NCBI GenBank assembly: GCA_025618425.1
Contig: CM046844.1
Location: 4,031,177 to 4,095,176, forward strand
Direction: 5' to 3'
DNA length: 64,000 bases
Source of the DNA: Heliocidaris tuberculata
Taxonomy: Eukaryota > Echinodermata > Echinoidea > Camarodonta > Echinometridae
The position numbers and the translations under genes were made by a program. Of the stretch, positions 47,854-58,421 are shown in pieces (within the stretch, counting starts at the first letter, position 1; the number at the start of each line of letters is the position of its first letter). Under the pieces are notes generated by a model. The model was not told where the DNA came from. It did not search any database and worked only from the letters and a program-made list of their open reading frames with translations.

Positions 47854-49329
47854 CTAGCAGCAGTACCCGTGGAAAAATTCCACGGGTGCTAGCCAGGGAA
47901 GTATGGATTAATTTTTGCGAACACATCTTCTTTGGAACAATGTTGAAATTATTACTGTTTTAAATTGTGGCTTATTAAACTTATATTGAATGGGATAAAC
48001 ATATTACAATGTTTTTGTTACCAAATAATCATATTCAAACTACATGTTTTCAAATGATAGGTTAATATGTGTACATGAATATCATGTATTTTTTAAATTA
48101 ATAAGACGAATGCTTAATAATTATGGTTCTATGGGTAATGGTTTCTAAAAGAAATATTTTGTAATTTTTGTTTTTCATCTAAGTTAATTTTTAGTTTCTC
48201 TTGTATTTATCTTAGATTCTTTTAGTATTGTTTTATTAGTTCAAGTGAATAATAATAAATATTAAGAGAAAAATAAGTTTAAGATTACAACATGTCATTC
48301 TTACTATAGAATATGTCACATGCTTTTTTTGAAAGGTAAAAGTCTGTTTGTTTTTTATTTGGTTTTGGGCTGAAATAATTTACCATTTTTATGTCTTATA
48401 GTGGTGATTATGTATAATACATTTTTGCTGATGAGAGAGATTGCATATCTACTGTTTTTATGTAGGAAATAACAATATAATTATTTCAAAACTTGTTTCC
48501 ACGTGAAAATCACTGGCCCTATAATACTGTGAAATTAATCTTATTTTATTTAAGCTAATGCATTTTAACTTCCATGAAGATTGTTTTATGTTTGTGCGTT
48601 TATTGAAGCAAATTTTTTACCTGTCCTTTCACACCCCGTTCTCACAATATCACCTAAGGAGAAACGTAAGCGAAGTTGCCTGATGCCTAAACATATGAAA
48701 TTATACCGTGCCATCCATTACATTTTTTTGTAATGAAACACGATTTGCAAAAGTCATAATCCAATTTACTCACGTACCCCTGCAATATTTGAAACCCCAG
48801 ATAAAATTGTGAATCCACCACTTAATAATAATCTGTGGACAATTATGGATGGTGAGTGCAGGCTCTATCCCCTTATCATGCCCCCTCCCCTCCCTTTACT
48901 CCAGCCAGTGGCGTATAGAAAGGTTCCACTTTCTTTGGGGGTGATTTCATTTTTTCTACAATGAACATAAACTGTTAATTAATACCCACCCCCCCCCCCC
49001 TCCGCTTTTTACGCCCATGCATCCAGTGATTACATTTTTTGTACAATAAAATAAAATTGATGCACTCACATATCCCCCATCAGTGGCGGATCCAGGAGGG
49101 GGCCTGCCCCCTCCCCTGGGGGAAAAAAAGACAGCCCAAAATGCAATTTTTTTTTTTTTTTTGCTTGTGAGAGAATAATGAGGGAAAACTGGAACCCATA
49201 AAATCTGGTAACCCCCCCCCCCCCCCCCCCCCCCAATGAGCGACTTTTGGAGGGCTGGAGAAACAAAAAAAATTCTTGGAGGGCTGGCGAATTTTTTTTT
49301 TTTCACTTCCACCCCAGGGTACGTAGGTT

Positions 49330-50050
49330 TGCTTATGCTGAACCCACACTAAGCAAAAGTACGCAACACTACGCCCTTCCTTACGTAACTCTACGGTAGT
49401 GTTGCGTAGACTTGCGTAAAACTACGTACTTTCTGCGTGACGCGTCCAGTGCTCTTTAAACATGTTTAATTTTTTGCCTCTATCTCGCGTACCCCTTTGC
49501 GTCCCTCGGCGTATTTCCACGTAGGCTAACGGAGGCACTGCTTGGGGCAGAGTAAGCTCGGCATCGTCGGTACGCCACACTACGCAACTCTACGCAGGGC
49601 TGGTGTGAAAGCCCCTTTATTACGCGCAGGATCGGCGTAGGCTGGGGTATTGTTGCGTACCCTGTGCATAGGTACCGCGTACCTACAACATATGCAATTG
49701 GCGTACCTACGCGTAGGGTTGCGTATAACAGGCGTAGGGTTGCGTACGTATACGTATACGGGACTACGCCAGCCTCAAAGGATTTTTCGTCGGACTGGTG
49801 TAGGATAGCGTACTATAGCGTAGGCATGGCGTACAGTAGCGTAGTGTTTTATACTTGCGTAAAAACTGCGTACTTTCTGCATGCAGTGGTCTACGACAAA
49901 AGTACGCGAAAAAATTAGACATGTTAATTTTTGGGGTCCATCTCGCGTACCCCTTTTCGTCCCTCGGCGTATTGCCACGTAGGCCAGCATAAGCTCAGTG
50001 TAGGCGATACGCCGCACTATGCAACTCTACGCAAGCCCGGTGTGAAAGCC
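49330..50050. repeat. CpG-rich degenerate repeat of TACGCAAC/GCGTAG words
   Basis: Dozens of GCGTA/TACGC words (TACGCAACTCTACGC, GCGTAGGGTTGCGTA) cluster here, far above the AT-rich surroundings. Two edges carry GGTGTGAAAGCCC (49,599 and 50,038), which looks like the inverse of a MITE terminus, and the segment 49,440-49,615 is partly repeated at 49,870-50,050. Probably a small repeat element inside the Helitron. Confidence 0.5.
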
Positions 50051-50503
50051 CATTTAGGTCTATAGTCATATGATAGTCTACAGATCTACGTACATAGACA
50101 GAAAAATCCGTCTGGTTTCAAAACACACATATTTTTAAAATAGACTCTGCTCTCACTGAGCAGATTCCGGAATTATTTTTTTAGAGTAATAAAATGGATG
50201 TCCTATGTAGAATCTACTCTAATAATAATATACGGTATGAACTATGATGAATTAAATATCATCAAATAAAAAAAAATGACGATATTCGACCTAAACTGTT
50301 TCCAGTCTTGAAATAAGCAACCCAGTGAGGAATTTACTGCCGTTTTAGAATTCAAATTGATGTAGAATCTACTCAGATATACGGTGAATTTATCATCAAA
50401 TTCTAACTGTAGCATTAAAAAAAGAACTTTAGTCAACTGCTTCCAATCTTGGAATAAGCAGCTCAGTATTTACTGCCGGACTCCTCCCCTCGAGTTCAGC
50501 CAT

Positions 50504-50674
50504 GCAGCCATCCCAGCCTCAGAGAGCGGGCGCTGCCGTGACCGAACACGACAAACGACAAAGAGAAGAATTTCATGCAGATAAAATAGGACAAAGGAAG
50601 TCCATAAATACAGTTTCCAACAATTTGTTAGATTTAAAGAATGTCACTCACGTCCAAAATCAGCCTTAGAATGT
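50504..50674 (+). other. Possible captured gene fragment (56-codon frame)
   Basis: An ATG in context CAGCCATGC opens a frame starting MQPSQPQRAGAAVTEHDKRQ with a polar, charged composition and more CpG than its flanks. It ends at a TAG without a splice donor that I trust. The product is unrecognised. It lies inside Helitron-like element 2, so gene capture is a possibility only. Confidence 0.2.
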
Positions 50675-51361
50675 ATTTGTAAGCTCGGGAAACCGTAGTC
50701 AACTCATGTTGAGTGCATGTGTGTACAGTACATACAAATTGCATGCATAATATGCATTGTCGCGTCGATCGCATGCATTGCATTGAAATTGCATCGCAGT
50801 ACGTGGGTGCTACTCCTATGGTGTACTTATCACAAAGTGTACTATGAAACAATGAAATACATACGTACATACCACGGAGCTCTACCGAGGCTGGGACACT
50901 GTGGGACAACCCCCATGCCATCGTTATTTTCTTACGGGGGTTCCCCCCCCCCCCCCCCCCGGTAAGAGCAAGTTTAGCAAGATGGCTAACGCGAGTCGTT
51001 TAACACGGTCGCACAATGCAAGTTGATACTCCTCGTGCACAACGTTGTTCGTCACTTGCCATGCCGTGCCTGTGATGGGCCGTAAGGGAGGTTGCACGGC
51101 TGACGACACCGCCGTCGTGCGAGGTATCCACACGGAAAGCAGCCGTTCCTTCAGCCTGCCCGTCCTCCCCAATCCCCCAAATCACGTTTATGGACGTCGA
51201 CGGCGACGACGGGGTCGACGTGGCACGCGGACTACGGGTTACACGACCTGTGGAATTATGCCACCGATCCCGCGCCACGGCGAGGGCGGACACGGCGGGG
51301 GGAAAGAGTTTTTGCTTCCACAAAAAACGGCCTTTTACGGTTTTGAGTATTAATATATAGA

Positions 51362-51485
51362 TGATCATTTACGTCTGGGGACCGACTTTAACGTCACCAT
51401 CCGAAAGACGTGACTCAGTCTCGAACCTGGGTCCGCTGAATCAGTTTATAACTTCCACTGTTACAGGCGCACGCCACAACGCCCA
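51362..51485 (-). mobile_element. 7SL-like SINE, 5' half (split copy)
   Basis: The inverse of 51,581-51,710, lacking an 8-10 nt AGCTGGATT piece. It forms the right flank of the Helitron insertion and lies near the right end of the TIR element. Confidence 0.7.
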
Positions 51486-51580
51486 GTCTACTTCCCTGGT
51501 GCAATCTAGTCTCGTCTAAATTCGCTGTAGCGTGGGATAAACCTAAGTCAGGAGGCCTTGTCAAAAGGCTACGATGAGGT

Positions 51581-51744
51581 GGGCGTTGTGGCGTGCGCCT
51601 GTAATCCAGCTAACAGTGGAAGTTATAAATTGATTCAGCGGACCCAGGTTCGAGACTGAGTCACGTCTTTTGGATGGTAACGTTAAAGGTCGGTCCCCAG
51701 ACGTAAATAATCATATCTGATTGATACACGTCTGTAAAAACCCA

Positions 51745-51795
<51 letters not shown>
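51581..51795 (+). mobile_element. 7SL RNA-like SINE with (CA)n tail
   Basis: It begins GGGCGTTGTGGCGTGCGCCT and continues GTAATCCAGCTA, then CCCAGGTTCGAGACTGAG. This strongly resembles the 5' (Alu) domain of 7SL RNA, including the internal promoter region. The 3' part is unrelated to 7SL and ends in (CA)n at 51,749-51,794. The second copy is the split inverse one at 47,780-47,853 plus 51,362-51,485. It lies three bases beyond the TIR element's target duplication. Confidence 0.6.
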
Positions 51796-52695
51796 GTTTC
51801 TTTGCGAAGTGGAAGCTGGCGATTCAGAGTAGGGGATGTACAAAATACATGTAGAAATACAACTTGGGTCAGTGGGAATAGGTACTATTACTTCATTGAT
51901 TAATTGTATGTTTATCAGTTTAGGAAATTTTCGCCAGTCTATATTCTATCAAAGTTTACTGATGTTGAGTTTACATGTTGTGATACAATTATGACAAATC
52001 ATGTTAAATCTCTTGGCAAAATGAAATGAATCAACCAACGTTTTTTGGTAGGAGAAGAGCTTTAGTATCCCCCCCCCCCCGAATTACCCCCGGTGATGCC
52101 ATTATTTCGAGTTTTAATTTGAGTGTGTTAAATCAGATACTGTTTTTTTCTCATTTGTTTTGCTGATTAAAGTTCTCTTCCCACGCAATCAATTATAGAA
52201 TTTAAAAAATTTAGCTATTTTTATGTGAGGCTAGCATGCACGGGTTTATATAATATTACTGATGAGCTTCGATGCGCATCATTGTTGGAAATTTTCAAAC
52301 CTCAGATTTCGAACAATGGATGAATGAGGGTGCCTTTAGAGGTATAGTTATAGGTATAGCAAAATACCCCTAGTTCTATTGTCATCTTTCTATGGGGAAA
52401 GAGCTATGGACGTGGGAAAACCCCAAACCAAAATCGATGTTAGTACCGAGTATATAATAGACTTATATTGTTATTATATCGTGTCTACCCTACTATACAG
52501 ATCAAGATTAGGAGATCATTGGTTATGCACGTCTTTTATAAAATTTCGTACTCCGATATACTTGTAATAAAGAGGAATAATTCCTTTGCAGAACTGGCAG
52601 CATTACACTTTGTAGAAGATTGAACCACGAGACGGTTCTTCTCAGTATCAGATCAACTTTCTTTTTATACAAATAAAGGTAATACATTATACACC
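51796..52695. repeat. Block B, right part
   Basis: Continues block B from TTTCTTTGCGAAGTGGAAGC to CAGATCAACTTT and GGTAATACATTATACA, colinear with 28,736-29,640 and 61,921-62,715. No gene. Confidence 0.8.
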
Positions 52696-52724
52696 TTTAT
52701 CGATATATTTTTAACTTTTCTGTC

Positions 52725-53060
52725 ATTAAGTATGTGAAAGATAAAGTTGAGTTGTGGTCTAGCAATCACATTACATAAGTGTCTGGAAGCAATTGGGAAA
52801 GGTTGATTATATCGTAAATAAAATTGATGTATATATATATATATATACCGTTGGGTTTTGGGATCAACAAAATGGTAAGAAATGGATCCGATCTGACGTA
52901 TGAACACATGTGGCACGACAGTTGGTCCAAACATTTTAGCTACTTCTCATCATATTTCGAATATTGGCGCATTTGAAGAGCAATCATTTTCAGGGGAAAT
53001 TTCTTCTATGATATTCTTCCATACTGATATAAAAAGAATGAGAAGGCTCATAAATCTGTG
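52725..53060. repeat. Block G' (copy of 35,850-36,210)
   Basis: Directly follows block B. It carries GCATTTGAAGAGCAATC and CAGGGGAAATTTCTTCTATG and a (TA)n at 52,830. Same order and orientation as block G before S2. Confidence 0.7.
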
Positions 53061-54050
53061 GAGTGTGTCCCGTACGCAAGACATTTTTTATTCTTTTATT
53101 TTACAAAAAAGAAATGGAAAATCGCTTTATATGACTTTTGGCGAAATGTTCATTCATGTATTACTATATAATAATGACCATAAAACAATACAGTAATCTT
53201 GACCATACAAGGAACTGCGAATTTGCATTGTTGAGATTAGTTTCCTTATTTTATGATGCCTAGGGCAGATGACCTTTCTTTTTTTTTTAGTTAGAAGTGG
53301 CAGATTTTGTAAGTTGATATTTCTTGAGACTAATTTGGATTTTTTTTTTTCAACAAGATTGTGGTACAAGTCTCCTTGATGTTGATGTCATTACATAAAT
53401 GCGTAGACGGCCTACTTTACTTTATATACATGATATAAAGTAAATACAGACTAACTTCAGGTTCAGATAGCAAATTCAGACTTCTTTGAGAATCACAAAT
53501 TGCCTAGCATAAGTAAAGGATAGAAAATCACAGATGATGAGCGCATTCATGTCAGAAACGATTTGCGCAGAATAATGATGAACGTTTCAAGCAGATGCTA
53601 CATGTACGAGTTTGTTTTTATTCTTCTTATCTTTTAATTCACTTTTTTTTTTTCTTTCTCTTTTGTCTTTTCTGTTCCTGTTTTAGGTTCATTTTTTTTC
53701 CTTTGTAAGTTTCCATCTTTTTGTTTCTTTTATTTTCTTTTCTTTCCATTTCCCTTTTCGCTCATTCTCTGATTTTCATACGCCACATTGGTTTTCACAG
53801 GATCCATTTCCAACTTTTTTTTCCTATTCTTTCATTGCATTTTTTTATCTTCATGCTCTTAAATCTTAAATGCATTCCAACTTTTTCATGTAATTTCGTT
53901 TTCGCCTCAACCTTTTATTAATCTCTTCCCTTGTTTCTTTTCAATTACTCTCAGTCTCTGTAACTTTTTGCTGTTTCTTGATATGTTCTTTTTTTCTTTC
54001 CAGTGACATGTGTAACTTGTAACACTTAATAAAGACACAAACAATGAATC
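53061..54050. other. T-rich intergenic DNA, no gene seen
   Basis: Long T/C-rich stretches (53,640-53,950). Open frames are Phe/Leu/Ser-rich readings of low-complexity sequence. Confidence 0.5.
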
Positions 54051-54227
54051 TACGTGTTTGTTTTTTGTTTTTTTGTTTTTTGTTTTGTTTTTTGTTTGTT
54101 TTTTGTTGGTTTTTTTTTGGTTTTTGGGGGGTTTTTTGGGGGTTTTTTTTTTTTATGTTTTTTGTTTTTTCTGTTTGTTTTTTGCTTGTTTTGTTTGTTT
54201 TGTTTGTTTTGTTTTGTATTGTTTTTG

Positions 54228-54259
<32 letters not shown>

Positions 54260-54367
54260 GTTTTTTTGTTTGTTTTGTTTTGGTTTTTTTTTTTTTTTTT
54301 TTTATGTGTTTTTATTTGTGTTTTTTTTGTGTGTGTTTTTTTTTTTTTTTTTTTTGGGGGGGGGGTC
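54051..54367. repeat. Low-complexity (GTTTT)n/poly-T tract ending in poly-G
   Basis: About 310 bp of TTTTG/TTTGT words with runs of T and a terminal G11. Frames in all three plus-strand phases are Phe/Cys/Val-rich and spurious. Confidence 0.9.
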
Positions 54368-55093
54368 TTCATCATTTACGAGAACAAAGCATAAATGTTC
54401 ATAACTCTATCCCCAGCGTCCCTCAACATGTCAACCATGTCTGTCTACGCATATCTGTGCTCTGCTCCTCATGGCCCTTACTGCATGGCGAATCATTCAA
54501 GCAAGCAATAGACCGCTTCGGTAATGTATGCAAATTTTATACATACCTTTCAAACAAAGGTTGTTCTTGACAACCTAAAAGCTTGCCGGAGGCTTGCCGG
54601 ACATAGCAACATATAATGTATGCAAACTGGATTCCAGGCATTGAGGCTCATTTATAAAAAGCAGGTTAATGGAAATAGCTCGTCACTAGGTGCTCTGAGA
54701 ATTATGTGCATAAATTTGTATACATTACAGAAGCGGTCTATTCACTCTCACTGAGAGATTTGGTGAAAGAAACATAACAAAGAACATTTAAATATGCTAA
54801 TGAACCATCCCTTTCTTAGGCAAGGTTGCTGCATCTTTATAAATCTTGACCACTTATTCTGCGCAACTTGATTTTGACATTTTAAACTCATCTTGCTCGT
54901 GTCAAAGGAAAGAAGAAAAACTGAGCTTTATAATGATGCGTATAATATTGCATGAATTGTTTCTTTCCATCGAAAAAATAACTGACCGTCCCGTTTTCCT
55001 TCTTTCTGGGACGCACTGTATAGAGGGTCCATCATCACCTAGATGTAAACTCATTTGATGGCATTTTAAACAGCCGACCCGTGATTTTTTCAG
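54368..55093. other. 5' flank of the death-domain gene, with a MITE right end
   Basis: 54,990-55,018 ends CTTTCTGGGACGCACTGTA, the right terminus of the MITE family seen at 27,660-28,389; no matching left end was found. TTTTTTCAG at 55,085-55,093 could be the acceptor of an upstream 5' UTR intron, placing the start codon 31 nt into a second exon. No clear TATA box. Confidence 0.5.
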
Positions 55094-55124
55094 GTTTCGC
55101 AGGATTGTATCATTAAACTGAAGA

Positions 55125-55363
55125 ATGGCTTTTCCGACGAGGATGCGCTTGGGGGACATCCCTTTCCGATTCCTGCTCGACTTCTTCTCTACAGTCCAGT
55201 CCTTAAGTATAATCCTGGACGACTCTGAGGGTGTGGGTAGAGAGGTCCTTAATAAACTGGGTTATAAAGAGTCTCAGATAAACTACCTGTGCGACAGATA
55301 CAAGCGGCCAGTATCAGAAGCATTATTGCTTACCTGGAAGGGAACCGTTCAAGATCTCTACAG
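55125..55363 (+). CDS. Exon 1, death domain
   Basis: Begins MAFPTRMRLGDIPFR and ends in phase 2 at AG/GTAATA. It contains helices 1-5 of the death fold. Joining straight to exon 3 would create a stop, so the short exon 2 is required, which supports the four-exon model. No copy of this exon is seen elsewhere in the window. Confidence 0.8.
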
Positions 55364-58161
55364 GTAATATAAGGAGACACTTTCATCTAAGTAAGTTTCT
55401 AGCATTTGAGTGTGTTTAATTTTGCAGTTTAATTCAAAAAGTTTCATTAGTCGAGCTGGGGATTGTGTTAGATGATTTATTCGCTGATCAGTGTCTGGTA
55501 TGACATGTTTTGACTTTAAAATCGGAATTCTTTTTTGTTTACCTTTTATCAAGCCATAATAATTATAATCATTTACAACTCCAATTTCAGTCAAACACTT
55601 CTCCCAGGATAACCTCACTTTACAATGATCTGTCAGATGTGAGCGTTTTTTTTTTTTTTTTTAAATGGGTAGATTATATCTAAATTAATGGCAGGGCCCG
55701 GAGGAAATATTATTTGACACACTGACTATAAGTTGAATTTGTGAGTAGAGCGAGTGCCATGAGCGCCCAGCAGAGGCCGGATACCGGCGCTATGCAAGAA
55801 GGCATCATCACCATCATCATCATCAACAACAGCAACATTATCATTACTATTATTACTCTTGTTATTATTAATATTATCATAATTATTATAATTATTATCA
55901 TTATTTATATTTTTATTTTATTTTTTTTTTGTTATTATTATCATTATTTCGTTCAGTGTTCTGGAGACGACTGACCTGAGGGCAGCTTTGCTGACATTGT
56001 ACGCCCATCTGTACGAGAGTGAGTTTTATGACTGACGATAGTTATGATAACGTTATTGTCAGGAGCAAGCAATGAAAGTATTTTCACAAAATAATGTAGT
56101 ATTTGTCTGTCATAATTATCTTTTATTTTAGCATGTCACCACATTCGTTACTCCATTGAAAGATGTTTAATATTATTATTTAAGGTAGAACCGCTTGTTT
56201 TTCCTCCAGTTATGTCGATTGCATCCAGAAGAAAGTTATCTTATCAATTCCCCCAGAGAAATTATAGTGTTCAGAGGGTATTTGACACTTGACATTTGAA
56301 CTAATCGACACTTGTTTCAAGTCCTTTTAAGTAAATGGTATAGATAAATACAAACATTTAAGAGAAGTCAGTTTTTCAGAGTAGCCCAAGCAAAGTAATG
56401 TGAACGAAAATAATAAGCTCGTGTGTTGCCAACAGAAATTTAAGTGTGACGGCTGATTGATATGCTGGCAAAATAGAGGTTAAAATTGCCCCTGCCCTTT
56501 CTAAGCCAGTAACCTGTCCCAAAATAATAACCCAATCTAACATAAGCACTAAACTTTGTCAGAAGGAAATTATAGGACAATAACCAAACCCAAAAACTCA
56601 GACGAGATTTCCGTCGGGATGGGTTGTCAGATGGCCCTTAAAAATTGGGGTAATTTTTCCCCCTTTAGGCCCATAGACCAGATTTTGTCAGAAGAAGAGG
56701 TATGGCTGTGCATTACAAAAATGTAAAATCTGACAAAAAAATCAATAGGGAAGAAGGTGCAACACTTCCCTGGAAAAAAAAAACACTGAGTAAGATTGGT
56801 TTAAGATAAAACACCACTAACCCATGAACAGAAAAGACGCATGCATTTCATACGCAGGATTGACATACATCAAAATTGTCTTTAAATCAGACATTAACCA
56901 TCATCCCCACACTCCAAGAGCTCTGAACAGAGAGGACTGGACGACCATACTAGATTCAACGCAGTACAGGATCTCCCCTACCATCTCCCAGCCCCAAGTT
57001 TTCATGAGAACATGTAAGTCAAAAATAAAATATTATTCATAAATCAAACTATACAAGACTCGAAAAAGAAATTATAACAGGAAAATGTAATGGATCATGT
57101 TGATCAATAATACCTATGTAACAAAATGAACCGGAAATACAACGATGCTCCATGATCTTGTCATATGGTTTTACAACATGGTGGCATGCAATTTTGCCAC
57201 CAGTTCAGTTAGTTTCAAAGATTGGTACCACAACTCTTTATACAATGCATCGTCGATATTTCTTTCATTCATTCAGTTCCTTTCTTGGTTCATTCTCTTT
57301 GAAAAATATTTAACGAGTCCCAAATCAAGACAACTGTTTTTCAGTGGAATCCATAGGGGGAAGTCGATGTCATTATCCAATGAAATTTCTTTCTTTTTTT
57401 AAGTAATACATGTACAGGTTAATCCTTAAATTGAAATGTTAATTTAGTTCTTCTTTTTTCTGCAGTAATAATGGCCAAAGACAAAAGCTTATTCTCCTCT
57501 TGTAATTGTGTATAATGTTCCAAAGCCGGCTCACCTTCCAACTTCTCTCACTCTCCCTGCCCCCTCTCCCTCCCCTTGTTTGCTTGTTTGTTTTTCTTTA
57601 ATAGATATTCTTCCAATCTGTAAACGCGTAAGGGACTTTGTCTACATGTTGTTCCCGTTCAACATGATCTACGCGTCAGACATGTACAGGGCTATAAGCA
57701 ATCTGATGAACAATATTAATATCGTCATTTGGTGCCTGACCATTGCACAGAACACCTTGACTATCTACTCAGAGGGTCGTCTCCACAACTTGGTAACCAT
57801 CTTCATCTCCCTCTCTCTCTGGATCAAGCTTTACCTCATGAAAGAACGTTTCCATGAGCTCAAACAAATATTGCCATGCGGTAACGATGAGCAAAAACTT
57901 CGAAAGGCCGATTTCCTCTACAAGGAAATTCGAATCGCACTGCTCTTTGCCTTCTACTTCAAGCTGGCTCTTGCCATGCTCGGGTGTATGCTATTCTACG
58001 CATTCCCTCAACTTCTGCTCAAAGATTTCCAGAGCCAGATGACCCAATTCGTGATGCTCCTGTTTGCCTTCGAGTTGGTCCATAATGCATTCTATTTGAT
58101 TGCATTCTACAGGGACGCCAGTATTTTCCGTATTAATAATGATCTGTTCCCTATAATGTAA
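55125..58161 (+). CDS. Death-domain protein with hydrophobic helical C-terminus, intact copy
   Basis: The coding exons are 55,125-55,363, 55,957-56,018, 56,858-57,013 and 57,605-58,161. They sum to 1,014 nt, giving 337 residues, with every junction in phase and all introns GT-AG. Residues ~12-98 look like a death domain: a first helix around FLLDFFSTVQSL, EVLNKLGYKESQINYL, RPVSEALLLTW and GTVQDLYSVLETTDLRAALL, the last with the usual 'T-V-x-x-L...R-D' end. Residues 100-152 are a polar linker. Residues 153-337 form about four hydrophobic helices (about 189-207, 214-231, 263-284, 301-320) separated by KER..LKQ and RKADFLYKEIR segments, suggesting membrane insertion. Death domains join apoptosis and innate signalling complexes, so a membrane-anchored adaptor is a guess. 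I do not recognise the C-terminal half. The ATG at 55,125 is the first in frame. Confidence 0.8.
55709..55950 (+). repeat. SINE-like tail with ATC/ATT tract in intron 1
   Basis: Same element as at 9,538-9,962. Homology between the two gene regions starts exactly at its left edge. Confidence 0.6.
55957..56018 (+). CDS. Exon 2, last death-domain helix
   Basis: Acceptor TTCAG, donor GA/GTGAGT. Encodes VLETTDLRAALLTLYAHLYE and completes the split Ser codon from exon 1. Confidence 0.78.
56858..57013 (+). CDS. Exon 3, linker
   Basis: Acceptor ACGCAG, donor CAT/GTAAGT. Encodes LTYIKIVFKSDINHHPHTP and then ISQPQVFMRT, plus one base of Tyr153. Confidence 0.75.
57605..58161 (+). CDS. Exon 4, hydrophobic C-terminal half
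   Basis: Acceptor TTTAATAG, stop TAA at 58,159. Starts ILPICKRVRDFVYMLF and ends NNDLFPIM. The polypyrimidine tract before it (57,540-57,600) is long and strong. About 20 residues differ from copy 1, nearly all in the first half plus a few scattered later. Confidence 0.8.
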
Positions 58162-58421
58162 ACAGCAGGAGGCCACTTCTGATCGGTTGGGGATAGTCTC
58201 AATGGAGGTTTGCTATGGAAACGGAACATACATATATATTTTAAAATTCTAAAATATTAAAGTGATGTGTTTCAATGCTTTTAATGAAAGAAACTTTAAA
58301 TTTCTTTATAAATCTCATGTACAGGGTCACGTTTTACTGTTTTGTTTGTTGATGTGGAACTAAGAATATTATACTATGGTTGTAACTTGTTTTATATCCA
58401 GTTTGATTTAAGCAATATTAA

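Larger units (their letters stand above)
47854..51361 (-). mobile_element. Helitron-like element 2 (non-autonomous) inside the SINE
   Basis: On the minus strand the 5' end is TCTATATATTAATACTC (from 51,361). The 3' end is the hairpin ACCCGTGGAA/TTCCACGGGT (47,865-47,887), 7 nt of spacer, and CTAG at 47,857-47,854. Host bases are A before and T after. The intact SINE copy at 51,581-51,795 reads ATCA/TATCTG across this point, which defines the empty site to the base. There is no target duplication, as expected for Helitrons. The 3.5-kb interior has no Rep-helicase but carries unusual CpG-rich blocks (49,330-50,050 and 50,930-51,330). Confidence 0.82.
47221..51571. mobile_element. TIR DNA transposon with 9-bp TSD, enlarged by nested insertions
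   Basis: The left end TAGCCTTTTGACAAGGCCTC is repeated inverted at the right end (..GAGGCCTTGTCAAAAGGCTA at 51,552-51,571). Weaker matching continues inward to a shared GCGAATT. The element is flanked by the 9-bp direct repeat CGATGAGGT at 47,212-47,220 and 51,572-51,580. Block A shows the uninterrupted site. A 9-bp duplication is usual for Mutator-like elements. Without the SINE and Helitron inside it, the element is only about 640 bp and has no transposase, so it is MITE-like. Confidence 0.82.

Noticed and set aside
51000..51368. 122-codon minus-strand frame and Arg-rich plus-strand frame in CpG-rich DNA
   Set aside because: Several overlapping frames are open because of base composition. 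No family is recognised; kept only as possible Helitron cargo.
54044..54570. Phe/Cys/Val-rich frames on the plus strand and a Lys/Thr/Asn-rich frame on the minus strand
   Set aside because: They are readings of a (GTTTT)n/poly-T tract in several frames at once, with no gene signals.
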